A stretch of 64,000 nt of DNA from Lysinibacillus sp. B2A1 (lineage in GTDB: Bacteria; Bacillota; Bacilli; Bacillales_A; Planococcaceae), in the NCBI GenBank assembly GCA_002973635.1, contig CP027224.1, positions 5,196,001 through 5,260,000 of the forward strand. The letters run 5' to 3'. The position numbers and the translations under genes were made by a program. This document shows positions 16,341 to 25,222 of the stretch, piece by piece (the stretch's first letter is position 1; each line of letters begins with the position of its first letter). The notes under the pieces were generated by a model, which was not told the origin of the DNA, ran no database searches, and saw only the letters and a list, made by a program, of their open reading frames with translations.

Positions 16341-17306
16341 TTAAAAGTTAGAACTTTCTATAAATTTCTCTGATTCTTCAGCAATTCGCTTAAATTCAAA
16401 ATCATGAATATAGTGAGCGCAATCTAATTTTATGAATTCACCATCTTTTGACTTACTAATAAAATCCTTTTGAAAGTCAAGCCATGTATCCTTATCCCAG
16501 CCAGTTCCTTGCCCATTCGATGAAAATAAAAGTATAGGGACATTTGGGATTTCTAAGGTCTCTACCTTTTTTGCATTTGCCTTTATGTTTTTCACTTCAT
16601 TGATCATATTTTTAGTTACTGTTCTGCGATAAAAAATTACCCTATACAGTTCCTTCTCTTCCTCAGTCAGATTCCCATACTTCATCGCATCACTCTCAGA
16701 AAGATCTGGAATCCATCTTGTAATACCAATCTTTGCAGCAAGGGCGCTTAAATGAACCATTGGCATATTTATAGCATAATCCTCATATGCAGCAGGAACA
16801 GCCATATCCAATCCAACGATTGCTTTTACCTCGTCTGGATAAATCTGAGCCCAATACAGAGCTTCAATCCCAGACATTGAATGAGGAAATAAAATATAGG
16901 GTCCCTCAACACCTGATTTTAATAGAGCTTCCCTTGTTTCCTGTAAAATCGTCTCTATATCTCGATTAGCATCTGTAATGTCACTAAATCCATAGCCCGC
17001 CTTTTCAACGACTGCAATTCTATATTTATCACTTAGCAAGGAATACAATGATTTAAAATCTAAGATAGGTGCACTCGTGCCACCTCCAGACATAAATACT
17101 AGCGTTTCTTCACCTTTTCCTTCTATGTATACATGCATTTTATGATCATTAACCTCTACCATTTTCCCAAAGGGTGTAAATAGTTTTTCTTCTTTGGATA
17201 ATTGTATTTGGTGATTCATATAACTGGTAGTAATAGTTAATAGAAACAATGCCATTATTATGATTAACACTTGTACAATTCTTTTGAACACTAGCTTGTT
17301 ATTCAT
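16341..17306 (-). CDS. Membrane-anchored alpha/beta hydrolase
   Basis: 321 residues. Residues 8-28 form an N-terminal membrane anchor (VFKRIVQVLIIIMALFLLT). The hydrolase domain has the oxyanion-loop region FMSGGGTSAP (71-80), the nucleophile elbow PHSMSG with Ser143 in place of the usual GxSxG Gly, and a late His in DCAHYIHDFE. Substrate unknown, and the active site probably faces outward. It is the last gene of what was a GNAT - small membrane protein - hydrolase operon, now interrupted by an IS110 element at 17513. Confidence 0.82.
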   Translation of the reverse strand: MNNKLVFKRIVQVLIIIMALFLLTITTSYMNHQIQLSKEEKLFTPFGKMVEVNDHKMHVYIEGKGEETLVFMSGGGTSAPILDFKSLYSLLSDKYRIAVVEKAGYGFSDITDANRDIETILQETREALLKSGVEGPYILFPHSMSGIEALYWAQIYPDEVKAIVGLDMAVPAAYEDYAINMPMVHLSALAAKIGITRWIPDLSESDAMKYGNLTEEEKELYRVIFYRRTVTKNMINEVKNIKANAKKVETLEIPNVPILLFSSNGQGTGWDKDTWLDFQKDFISKSKDGEFIKLDCAHYIHDFEFKRIAEESEKFIESSNF

Positions 17307-17327
17307 TCCTCTCCTATGCTACTAGAT

Positions 17328-17498
17328 TTATTTAAATTTTTTAAAGTCACCTCTATCTAAATATATTAAAAATAAAAAGCCTACAAAACTGATTGCTAAA
17401 AGAATTGCTGCCCATGTTGTTCTAAAGTTTACAATGAAACTAAACAATGTAAAGATAGCTAATAAAATATATCTATAGGGTTTTTTCAAATATTTCAC
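17328..17498 (-). CDS. Small two-helix membrane protein
   Basis: About 56 residues from GTG 17498, or 61 from a GTG at 17513 that overlaps the ribosome site. Two hydrophobic segments, YRYILLAIFTLFSFIV and WAAILLAISFVGFLFLIYL, and a basic tail DRGDFKKFK. The sequence just upstream (AGGGAGG) is both its ribosome-binding region and the insertion point of the IS110 copy, so its promoter has been separated. Function unknown. Confidence 0.55.
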   Translation of the reverse strand: MKYLKKPYRYILLAIFTLFSFIVNFRTTWAAILLAISFVGFLFLIYLDRGDFKKFK

Positions 17499-17512
17499 TG
17501 TTTTAAATGTCA

Positions 17513-17914
17513 CCTCCCTCTATAAATGTTGATATATCAATGGTTCACGCCACTTTTACGTGTCAAAAAAATTTTTTTCGACACATCCATCTATCGTTAT
17601 TTTGTATTTCTTTCTTTTTCTTACAAACTATCCGTATGCTTCGCTAAAAGAAAGACCATTAATTGGTAATAATCTTCCTGATTTTATGCGTTATAGCGAT
17701 GCACTGTTGGATCTCTGCGTTGCTTATGATGACGGACCCTCCCATATCTCTAGGCGTCTGTTTGCGCGTACATTCCTTCGTTCGGTCTAGTCATAAGGCA
17801 GAGGCTGGCGATGCTCCCTTAGGGACTCATTTCAGTTGTTTGAATGGTCGGATGGTGAAAATAGTGCCGGCTTCTCCATGTCATCCTCTTGATTTTGACT
17901 TCTGATGGCGGCGC
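17513..17914 (-). ncRNA. Candidate bridge RNA region of IS110 copy A
   Basis: A 402-bp non-coding end lies downstream of the transposase. It contains a 10-nt copy (17811-17820) of the element's own opposite terminus and a GGGAGG-containing segment (17735-17745). IS110-family elements are known to encode a bridge RNA in a non-coding end that pairs with donor and target. The exact RNA ends cannot be set from sequence alone. Confidence 0.45.
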
Positions 17915-19192
17915 TTAGGCAGTCATCTGAAGATGGGCGAAATCCTTCATCATTTGATGTTCATCAAACATCGTTTTCTTTTTGCACAAGGCATGTAAAA
18001 TCTTTACTAACTTGCCACATAGCACAACGATCGATTGCTTTTTACGCAGTGGATTGTTGGCACGTGTGGTGTAGTATTCGTGTAACGCTCGAAAAGCTGG
18101 GTTATGTTTGATTAACGGCATCATTACGCGGAACAGGAGCGCACGTAATTGACGACGACCTCGCTTGGAGATGCGCTTTTGTCCTTTTTGCTGACCAGAG
18201 GAGTTTTCACGCAATGTGAGTCCCGCTAATTTGATTAATTGGCGTGGATGCGCATATTGTGTGAGTGAACCGACCTCTGAAAGTAAATCGACTATCGTGA
18301 TATCACCAATTCCAGGAACAGATGCTAAATAGTCATAATCCGTCATTTGTTTGGCTTGCTCAATGAGCTGTGCCGTTAATTTTTCAAGTTGTGTCTGCAT
18401 CAATTGGATTTGAGAGAGGAGTGTGGCAATTTCAAAACGTGCCATCACAAGACCTTCTGTCACTCCAATGGAGCTTTCTGCTACCTCGCCCAATTGCTTT
18501 GCCTTTGGTAGTTGGGGACTTTTCATTCCCTCTACTTGGCGATAAAGGAAGAGCAGTTCTTCCGGTGTTTTTCCATTGATATCCGATGGTAGAGGTGTTT
18601 TTTCAAGCACCGCATAGGCCATCTTCCCAAAACTTTTAAATACTTGAGTAAATTCAGGAAAAAAGCGATCGAGCCAACGAATGATCCGATTTTGAAGCGC
18701 ATTTAAGTCTTCTTGTATTTTGGCACGCAATGTCGCGCCGTTGCGAAGTTCTGCTTCTACACCCGCTAAAATACGTGGATAGCTGAAGCGTCCATCGCGC
18801 ATTAGACGAGCAATCACTAGTGCATCCTTTTGGTCATTTTTCGTTTGCAGGTTATCATCGAGTTCCTTCGAGCGATTGACGTGCATCGGATTCACCATCA
18901 CAAAAGGAATGCCGTAGTTTGTTAAAAACGCAGCTAAGTTCATCCAGTAGTGACCTGTTGGCTCGAAACCAACGAGGATTTCCTGTTTATCATGTATCGC
19001 CTTTAACGCAAGTAATCGTTCATAAAAAGCTTCAAATCCCATGTGTGATTGAGCAATCGGAAATGATTTTTGAAGCACACGACCACGATCATCGATGGCA
19101 CATGCAAAATGTTTATACTTCGCGATGTCAATACCGATGACAAGCGTATTTTCAGAAACTTGATTAATTTTTTCATTCGTATTAAAATTCAT
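17915..19192 (-). CDS. IS110-family transposase (DEDD recombinase), copy A
   Basis: 425 residues from the ATG behind GAGAGGAC (a longer frame to 19252 lacks a ribosome site). The N-terminal RuvC-like DEDD site is Asp22 in VIGIDIAKYKHF, Glu77 in VGFEPTGHY, and Asp120/Asp123 in NDQKDALV. The C-terminal transposase_20 domain has VPGIGDITIVDLLSEVG and RENSSGQQKGQKRISKRG with the candidate catalytic serine. It differs from copy B at two residues (Arg versus Cys in WLDRFF, Gln versus Leu in LIEQAK). Confidence 0.92.
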   Translation of the reverse strand: MNFNTNEKINQVSENTLVIGIDIAKYKHFACAIDDRGRVLQKSFPIAQSHMGFEAFYERLLALKAIHDKQEILVGFEPTGHYWMNLAAFLTNYGIPFVMVNPMHVNRSKELDDNLQTKNDQKDALVIARLMRDGRFSYPRILAGVEAELRNGATLRAKIQEDLNALQNRIIRWLDRFFPEFTQVFKSFGKMAYAVLEKTPLPSDINGKTPEELLFLYRQVEGMKSPQLPKAKQLGEVAESSIGVTEGLVMARFEIATLLSQIQLMQTQLEKLTAQLIEQAKQMTDYDYLASVPGIGDITIVDLLSEVGSLTQYAHPRQLIKLAGLTLRENSSGQQKGQKRISKRGRRQLRALLFRVMMPLIKHNPAFRALHEYYTTRANNPLRKKQSIVVLCGKLVKILHALCKKKTMFDEHQMMKDFAHLQMTA

Positions 19193-19317
19193 TGTTATAG
19201 AGTCCTCTCTGTAGATGTGCGAGTCAATTGTCTGTTGATACTCAAGCATCATACAAGAGGGCTTTTTTTATTTCAAGTCCCCGAAAACGTTTCTAACAGG
19301 AATGCTCCCTTTAATTC

Positions 19318-19821
19318 CTATCGTTCTAATATATAGTAGACAAAACTTAACTCCTGACCATTCAATTCAAATTTCTCGTCACTGATACTTACTTGTTTAA
19401 ATCCATTTCTTTCAAGGACTCGTTGAGAAGCAATATTATGAGTTGTTGTTTTTGCCTTCAACTTCTTGATAGTGCCCTCTGTTTCTAATAATAGCTTTAA
19501 AGCCCTAGCTCCTATTCCATTTCCCCCGTACTCTTCACCCACTCTATAGCCGATTTCTGCAGAATTATTAGTTGCATCAATATCTACTAAATTTATTCTT
19601 CCTACAATATTGCCCATGTTGTCTCTAATTAAGTAAAATATTGATTTTTGATCCTGTTGCTCTGCTAAAAGCTCTTTATGTCTCTCTTGAAATGTTTCAA
19701 ATTTATAATAATCTTCCCCACGGCTTGGTACCATTTGCTCAAAAAATAATCGATTATTCTTTTCAAAAGTAAATAATTCTTGCGCATCATTTTCTCGTAA
19801 TTTATAAATAGATATTTCCAA
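19318..19821 (-). CDS. GNAT-family N-acetyltransferase (RimJ/RimL-like)
   Basis: 167 residues. The acetyl-CoA site reads EIGYRVGEEYGGNGIGARAL and the C-terminal signature NIASQRVLERNGFKQV. Opening IYKLRENDAQELFTFEKNN is typical of RimJ/RimL-type enzymes that acetylate protein N-termini or small amines. The substrate is unknown. Its stop is 6 bp from the IS110 end. Before insertion the downstream gene was the small membrane protein at 17328. Confidence 0.87.
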   Translation of the reverse strand: MEISIYKLRENDAQELFTFEKNNRLFFEQMVPSRGEDYYKFETFQERHKELLAEQQDQKSIFYLIRDNMGNIVGRINLVDIDATNNSAEIGYRVGEEYGGNGIGARALKLLLETEGTIKKLKAKTTTHNIASQRVLERNGFKQVSISDEKFELNGQELSFVYYILER

Positions 19822-19988
19822 ATTTACACGACCCCCTTGTCATTATCTAAAGATGTTTCCTGCTGTATAATTTGTTATAAAATAACAGGTTTGTTTTATA
19901 ATTATCTTATCGAAGAGTTTAGGTTTTATCAAACTTTTGAAGAATGCCTGTGTATTGATAGAATTTATAATAGAGGAGAAATAATTTT

Positions 19989-20339
19989 ATGAAACGCATT
20001 GTAGCATGTATTGTGGCGCTTGCTTGGCTGATTGGTGCAGGTGTCTATTATTATGTAAATGTAGATAAGCATTATGTGTTCTTACATGAATTCAATGATT
20101 TCCCTATCCCAATGAAGGCAACGTTAGAGAGTGAAAGTGCGAAAGGAAATGGATTTATATGGGGAAAATCCACAGGTACAGAGGTTCCTCTTGGCTATCG
20201 TATAATGATTAAAAAGAGTGGATGGAAGCAGGTTAAAATGGATGGCCATAATGTCATTTATAAAAAAGATGACAAAGTAATAAATCTCTCATTAGCAAAT
20301 AAATATATCGGCGTCCTAAAAATAGAGGATAAAAATTAA
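19989..20339 (+). CDS. Unrecognised membrane-anchored protein
   Basis: 116 residues behind AGAGGAG. Residues 4-24 are an uncleaved anchor or signal (VACIVALAWLIGAGVYYYV). The remaining 90 residues are extracytoplasmic, with no cysteine and a mixed beta pattern (GYRIMIKKSGWKQVKMDGHN). No known domain is recognised. It is monocistronic, with a hairpin terminator 17 bp after the stop. Confidence 0.65.
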   Translation: MKRIVACIVALAWLIGAGVYYYVNVDKHYVFLHEFNDFPIPMKATLESESAKGNGFIWGKSTGTEVPLGYRIMIKKSGWKQVKMDGHNVIYKKDDKVINLSLANKYIGVLKIEDKN

Positions 20340-20355
20340 CTTCTATAATTTAGTA

Positions 20356-20383
20356 AAGCTGATTCATCATTTTGAATCAGCTT
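20356..20383. terminator. Intrinsic terminator
   Basis: 11-bp perfect stem AAGCTGATTCA / TGAATCAGCTT. The DNA from 20384 to 20577 holds a minus-strand coding-like relic (GKLGIHKTKDTIMYDLLKES) that I cannot assign. Confidence 0.75.
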
Positions 20384-20577
20384 ACTGAGCAATATAATTT
20401 ATATCAATTTACTTTCTTTCAGTAAATCATACATGATGGTATCTTTCGTTTTATGAATACCTAATTTCCCTATTTGCTTTAAGATAATGGTGCAACTATG
20501 AGATATATTAACAAATAATACAAATTTGCTTGCAACACAAGTTGGTTCTAACATTAGCATGAGCTGTTAAGCGTGTA

Positions 20578-21585
20578 TTAATTCTTACTGGTTAATGTTA
20601 ATTTTCCAAAGCCTTTAATAGTTAAACTTACTTGCTTTTTTTCATCCCAAATACTATAAGGATATACTAAATTAACTATAGTTTTTCCATCTATTGATTT
20701 TATATTGGCTCCTCTTGCATAAAAGGCCTCTCCTCGTTCATTTGTTAATGCCCATTGAGTAAATTGGGTTTCATCCTCTTTATCGAGGATGACAGATATA
20801 TGCATAGAGCCATTCGTAAGGGTTGCTGATTGAAGTTGAATGCCCTCAACCACATTTTCTGCTTCAAATGATTGTGTTACAACCTTCATTGGTGTCAATG
20901 TAAATGCCCATTCTCCATTAATAGTGACAATCCCTTTCTTTTCTGTTAAGAAATGAATTGTTTCAATTACTAATTGAGCGTTATCTAGAGAAGGCCACGC
21001 CCGTTCATTCGACTGTAATAGAAGTTCATAAATTATAGTTTCGTCGGTTCCTTTCAGCATTTGCACCTCAGCATTATCCGTAAAACCTTTTGAAGTAAGA
21101 GGCTTTGTATCTGAAATAAGAGCATCCATTTCTTTTCCTTTAGAATCATACATACGGTATTCAATACTCATATGCTGAATATCTTTTATATCCATGTTCC
21201 TTGGTAAAATCTCTAACTGTAGCCCTACACGGTAGGCATCAGCAAATGTATTTTCAAGTGTAACCGTAATATCTTGTGAACTTTGCGATACTCCGACATA
21301 TTGCACTTCTCCATTTTGACTAGCAAGTTCAATCCCAGCGTCCTGGAAACCTAGAAATGCTTTTAGTTTAGCCATTGCTGTATCATTAGACAAAATTACA
21401 CTCGCAGCCAGTACTACACATGCTGCCGCAGCTGAAATAGGCTTCAACCAACGTTTTTTTGTCTTTTTCTTTGATTTAGAGCGAATCTCTGTATAGGAAC
21501 GTTCAAAAGCTTTCTGCACAATATCTGGTATTTCTTGCTCTCTATTCATTTCCTCATGTAAACGCTCGTCTAATGATTTTTTCAT
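20578..21585 (-). CDS. Membrane-anchored anti-sigma factor, DUF4179-like
   Basis: 335 residues: a cytosolic basic N-terminus (KSKKKTKKRWLKP, residues 36-48), one membrane helix (ISAAAACVVLAASVIL) and a long extracytoplasmic beta-rich region starting FLGFQDAGIELAS. This is the DUF4179 anti-sigma layout. Its ATG overlaps the ECF sigma stop by 4 bp, so the two are co-translated. It should hold the sigma factor at the membrane until an envelope signal is sensed. Confidence 0.82.
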   Translation of the reverse strand: MKKSLDERLHEEMNREQEIPDIVQKAFERSYTEIRSKSKKKTKKRWLKPISAAAACVVLAASVILSNDTAMAKLKAFLGFQDAGIELASQNGEVQYVGVSQSSQDITVTLENTFADAYRVGLQLEILPRNMDIKDIQHMSIEYRMYDSKGKEMDALISDTKPLTSKGFTDNAEVQMLKGTDETIIYELLLQSNERAWPSLDNAQLVIETIHFLTEKKGIVTINGEWAFTLTPMKVVTQSFEAENVVEGIQLQSATLTNGSMHISVILDKEDETQFTQWALTNERGEAFYARGANIKSIDGKTIVNLVYPYSIWDEKKQVSLTIKGFGKLTLTSKN

Positions 21586-22100
21586 AGTAATTGTGCCTCC
21601 TCAACATAATAATTATTTTTCAGATATTGCTTCGCTCTGGAAATCCTCGACTTAATCGTCCCCTCTGATTCATGAAGAAATTCGCTTATTTCCCTTGTCG
21701 TGAGTCCATTCACATAATAAAGTGTTAAAGCAATGCGATAGCTCTCATCCAGACTCTCTAATGCTTCATCGAGCTCAAGAGAAATTTGATCTTGGTGTCG
21801 CAGTTCATGCAATGTCGTCACATCCAGAGGTACAGTACGCTGATCCTGCCTCATAAATCGATAGCAGTTATTTAAAAGAATTCGACAAATCCATGTATTA
21901 AAATATTTCGCTTCTTTTAGAGAATCTATTTTTTCAAACGCTGTCAGAATTGTATCTTGTAGAAGGTCTGCAATATCCTCATCTTTCAAACCAAGTCTTT
22001 TAGCCGTCCGATAAAGTGTCATTTCGTATTGACGGATTAATTGTATAAAAGCTTCTCCATCTCCCTTCTTTGCTTTTTTCACTAGAAACTCGTATTGCAT
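21582..22100 (-). CDS. ECF-type RNA polymerase sigma factor
   Basis: 172 residues. Region 2 reads YEMTLYRTAKRLGLKDEDIA then DLLQDTILTAFEKIDSLKEA, and region 4 reads SYRIALTLYYVNGLTTREIS then EFLHESEGTIKSRISRAKQY. It is paired with the anti-sigma gene that overlaps its 3' end. ECF units of this type usually autoregulate. A possible ECF-like promoter (GCAACTAAC ... CGGTA) lies upstream near 22130-22165 but is weak evidence. The rest of 22101-22497 shows a hairpin near 22188-22215 and the terminator at 22444. Confidence 0.88.
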   Translation of the reverse strand: MQYEFLVKKAKKGDGEAFIQLIRQYEMTLYRTAKRLGLKDEDIADLLQDTILTAFEKIDSLKEAKYFNTWICRILLNNCYRFMRQDQRTVPLDVTTLHELRHQDQISLELDEALESLDESYRIALTLYYVNGLTTREISEFLHESEGTIKSRISRAKQYLKNNYYVEEAQLL

Positions 22101-22443
22101 GTCATCACCTCTTTTTTCTCTTATATACCGTTAGAGCATTTTAATTGATAGTTAGTTGCATTGATTGATTATTTAATAACACTAAAAAAGCAACAAACGA
22201 AATAATAGTCAGTTGCTGCATTCTAATATAACTTTTAAACGAGAGGATATTAAACTTCAGATTTGCAAGCAACTAATCTGTCTATTCATGTACTTTTAAA
22301 AAACTTATTGTTCATCTCAGAAAATAGGTATTTTCGATGCATCTTTTTTGGTAAAGTCATTCTTTATTGATATTGAATTCCTTTTGTAAACTGTGTTATT
22401 CAATACTAAGCCAATCAATAGAGGGCCCCCTCATCATATAGAA

Positions 22444-22482
22444 ACCCCCGCATTTGAAACATATTGGTCAAAATGCGAGGGT
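22444..22482. terminator. Intrinsic terminator
   Basis: 14-15-bp stem starting ACCCCCGCATTTGA, just downstream of the broken acetyltransferase gene. Confidence 0.75.
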
Positions 22483-22497
22483 CAATTTTATCGATAT

Positions 22498-22908
22498 TTA
22501 ATTATCAAATATGCCTCGGCATATTTGCGTCTGGATTTGACGTTGTCTATAGATGTATTTTTTAGCTATATTTAAAAATACATTGTAATAGTCTTCTTCT
22601 GGAAAGTCCCCTATATATTCCAGACCATTTCTTAAATAAAACTCTTTTAACTTTTCATTTCCTGCCCAACAATCCAAATATATCGTTTTTTTCAACTCTT
22701 TTACAAAGGAACAAGCAAATTGTGTTATTGAGGAACCAAAATTTTTCCCTTGAAATTCGGGTAATATAGCAATTTGAGATAGATATTTACTTTTTGCTTC
22801 AACAGAGAACTCATTTGTCTTTTCAATTTCACTTATACAAAATGTTCCAATTATTTTTTTATCTAATATTAAAACGGGCTCAACGCCAAAATCTGTTCTT
22901 GCTTAAAA
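22498..22908 (-). pseudogene. GNAT acetyltransferase, C-terminal part cut off by ISL3
   Basis: The frame reads ARTDFGVEPVLILDKKIIGT then YLSQIAILPEFQGKNFGSSI (acetyl-CoA loop) and YLDCWAGNEKLKEFYLRNGL, a GNAT domain without its N-terminus. It opens directly at the ISL3 edge. The matching N-terminal part lies on the far side of the element at 24237-24393. The last 25 residues appear frameshifted. Confidence 0.8.
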
Positions 22909-24236
22909 ATAAATACAAAAAAACACCTGTATCCGCTAAAGTTGAGAGTACCACCAAACAACACAGCGAGGTATACAGATGCACTCTCATTCTATCAAGG
23001 ATTTATGGGATTTACCACAATTAAAAATTACTGCAACCGAAAAAATAGACCAACAGATTTTCATCGACGTGATGCCAATCGAATTGAAACAATCCTGTCT
23101 CGTTTGCAAGTCCAATCAAACGATTCGTCGAGGGATTAGTTATAGACGTACAGTCCGTCACCTTGATGCTTTTGGGTGTCGAGTTTATTTAAAGTTGCCT
23201 GCTATTCGTCTATCGTGTACAGCTTCATTCGTCTGGCATTACGCATTTGTAGCACCTAAAAAGCGCTATACAAAGGCATTTGAAGCGACTTTACCAAAAC
23301 AAGCAATTGGTGCAACCATCACACATACAGCGCGTGTAACAGGAACCCCTGCAACAACGGTAGCTCGTATCGTGAAAGCTTGGAAAAAGAAAGAAGCATC
23401 ACGTGTTCAACAAGCCTGTCAGCACAAGGCATCTTATTGTCAAAATCTCGTGCTTGGACTGGATGATTTCGCCATTCGCAAGGGGCATACCTACAATACT
23501 GGTTTGCATGACTTACGAAATGGCGCATTTTTAGATATTATTCCAGGACGCACCATCCTTGAATTAGAGGCATATTTCAGTGAACAGGTGACCCTTTGCG
23601 CATTAAAACCGATTGCCATCGTAATGGATTTAGCAAAGGCTTATCATACATTCGCTAAAAAGATGTTTCCAGCAGCAATCCGTATTGCCGATCGGTATCA
23701 TGTGAATCGATACGTGACAGAAGCACTCCAAGCTGTCCGAAAGTCTGTTCAAAAGAGGCTGAATGCCTTTGCGAAAAAGGATTTAAAACAATATTTTCGT
23801 ATTTTAGGAAAACGAAATGACCAGCTATCAATAGAAGAACGTATGATTTTAAAACGACTTTTACAATATGACACTGTTTTACGACAAGTTTACGATTGGA
23901 AAGAGGCTTTTATCGACTGGTACGATTGTAGTTCATCGTATAAACAAGCAAAAAAAGGCTTTCAACAATGGCTTTCGCAAGGTCGAGAAATTCTGCACCC
24001 TAAAGTGCAAGACTGTTTACAAACCATGCGTAATTGGCAAGATGAAATCTGTAATTACCATCAATTACGTTTCACCAATGCGGCAGTTGAAGGGAAAAAT
24101 AACCTCATTAAAGCCCTACAACGTCGTCACTTTTTCACGCGTAACCCGCAACACTATAAAGAAACGATTTTACTAGAGTGCAATGCAGAATGGATTGAAT
24201 ACGGCTCTTAGTCAAGCACATGTTTTGGTGAAGAGC
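22909..24236 (+). mobile_element. ISL3-family insertion sequence
   Basis: A transposase gene sits between a seven-base direct repeat CTTAAAA (22902-22908 and 24237-24243), close to the 8-bp duplications typical of ISL3. The right end has the ISL3-like terminal motif (reverse complement GCTCTTCACCAAAACATG). I could not find a convincing matching inverted repeat at the left end, so that boundary is inferred from the duplication. Confidence 0.7.
22979..24211 (+). CDS. ISL3-family transposase
   Basis: 410 residues of the ISL3 DDE family. N-terminal zinc-finger-like CLVCKSNQT, then a helix-turn-helix (TARVTGTPATTVARIVKAW). Catalytic acidic residues are in LGLDDFAIRKGH, IVMDLAKAYH and FTNAAVEGKNNLIKALQR. 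Full length and undamaged, so potentially active. It interrupts a GNAT acetyltransferase gene on the opposite strand. Confidence 0.9.
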   Translation: MHSHSIKDLWDLPQLKITATEKIDQQIFIDVMPIELKQSCLVCKSNQTIRRGISYRRTVRHLDAFGCRVYLKLPAIRLSCTASFVWHYAFVAPKKRYTKAFEATLPKQAIGATITHTARVTGTPATTVARIVKAWKKKEASRVQQACQHKASYCQNLVLGLDDFAIRKGHTYNTGLHDLRNGAFLDIIPGRTILELEAYFSEQVTLCALKPIAIVMDLAKAYHTFAKKMFPAAIRIADRYHVNRYVTEALQAVRKSVQKRLNAFAKKDLKQYFRILGKRNDQLSIEERMILKRLLQYDTVLRQVYDWKEAFIDWYDCSSSYKQAKKGFQQWLSQGREILHPKVQDCLQTMRNWQDEICNYHQLRFTNAAVEGKNNLIKALQRRHFFTRNPQHYKETILLECNAEWIEYGS

Positions 24237-24393
24237 CTTAAAACGTAAGAGAAATTATTCTCTATTTGATTTTATTGTTATCCCAGGGGTAATCCCATTG
24301 ATGTATCCCTTTTTGTTGCAAATCCAAAGTAGTGGTATTCAAAATATACAACAATTGCTGTAAGTCATCTAATTTAGCTAATCTTATCTTCAT
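24237..24393 (-). pseudogene. GNAT acetyltransferase, N-terminal part
   Basis: ATG 24393 behind GGAAGGG reads MKIRLAKLDDLQQLLYILNT then LDLQQKGIHQWDYPWDNNKI, a GNAT opening, and stops at TAG 24262 or continues one frame off as ENNFSYVL up to the ISL3 edge. It pairs with 22498-22908. Confidence 0.75.
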
Positions 24394-24563
24394 ATATTTA
24401 TTCCCTTCCTTTTATGGTACCAGCTTTAAATCACCTGTGATATGTAATAAGCAGATGGCAATGGAGAGGCTCGTTATAGAACTTCTAAACCATCTGCTTT
24501 TGTATGGAAGTACCTTTTTACCATTAGAAAGATGGAGAAAAGTTAGTTCCTAAGTTTCCTACT

Positions 24564-24800
24564 CTACACCTCTCCTTTTTTACGTGCTGCCATTTCATCT
24601 TTCATTTCTTCTTTTAATCCTTCAATTGACTTTTGACGTCGTTTATTTTTTTCTTTAATCATTTCACTTTGCATAGGGTCTGCAAATTCCAAACTAATTT
24701 CTGCTTCATGAAGTTTTTCTTCAGTATTTTTAACGATATCACGAATTCGTTCAACGTTATTGGATCTATCATCTGGTTTCGAGTATCTTGAATTAGCCAT
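24564..24800 (-). CDS. tlp: Small acid-soluble spore protein Tlp
   Basis: 78 residues from ATG 24800, which follows GGAGG. A longer frame to 24902 has no ribosome site. Reads KPDDRSNNVERIRDIVKNTE then EKLHEAEISLEFADPMQSEM and IKEKNKRRQKSIEGLKEEMK, matching the helical, charged Tlp family of forespore proteins. It is expected to be made late in sporulation under SigG or SigF control. It confirms a spore former. Confidence 0.88.
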   Translation of the reverse strand: MANSRYSKPDDRSNNVERIRDIVKNTEEKLHEAEISLEFADPMQSEMIKEKNKRRQKSIEGLKEEMKDEMAARKKGEV

Positions 24801-24904
24801 GGTAACCTCCTTAAATTTTGACATAAAATTAGTTTGTATTTTTCTTATGTTTATATGTACACTAACTTTTACTAAGTAAAGCGCATTTGCCCTTTTAGCC
24901 ACGA

Positions 24905-24972
24905 CAAGTGCTGGAGAAGGCCTACATTTGAAAATGCTGTTGAAGCAACTAGCAGCTGATGTGAATACCTAA
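24905..24972 (+). pseudogene. 3' end of an unrecognised deleted gene
   Basis: The frame reads TSAGEGLHLKMLLKQLAADV and stops at TAA 24970, followed by a strong terminator. There is no start, so it looks like a leftover C-terminus. Confidence 0.3.
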
Positions 24973-25000
24973 ACATCACGAAACTTATACTTCCTTATCT

Positions 25001-25039
25001 AAAAAGCCTTTAAGGAAATATATCCCTTAAAGGCTTTTT
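25001..25039. terminator. Strong bidirectional terminator
   Basis: Perfect 15-bp stem AAAAAGCCTTTAAGG / CCTTAAAGGCTTTTT. Confidence 0.88.
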
Positions 25040-25222
25040 ACTCAAATAATTAAATTAAAGTACAACTTAAAATATACATTTTCCCTAAGCTCTAAAGTTC
25101 TTTAAGGGAGCATTCCTGTTAGAAACGTTTTCGGGGACTTGAAATAAAAAAAGCCCTCTTGTATGATGCTTGAGTATCAACAGACAATTGACTCGCACAT
25201 CTACAGAGAGGACTCTATAACA

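Larger units (their letters stand above)
17513..19311 (-). mobile_element. IS110-family insertion sequence, copy A (1799 bp)
   Basis: Sequence identity with copy B (25104-26902, opposite strand) starts and stops exactly at these positions, giving 1799 bp in both. Both ends carry GGGAG, there are no terminal inverted repeats and no target duplication longer than the shared core, as expected for IS110 recombination. Only two coding differences from copy B were found, so at least one copy is recent. It lies 6 bp after the acetyltransferase stop. Confidence 0.9.

Noticed and set aside
16787..16969. Plus-strand frame inside the alpha/beta hydrolase gene
   Set aside because: Antisense to a well-supported gene with no start signal.
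24332..24553. 73-codon plus-strand frame right of ISL3
   Set aside because: It is antisense to the N-terminal GNAT fragment and has no ribosome site.
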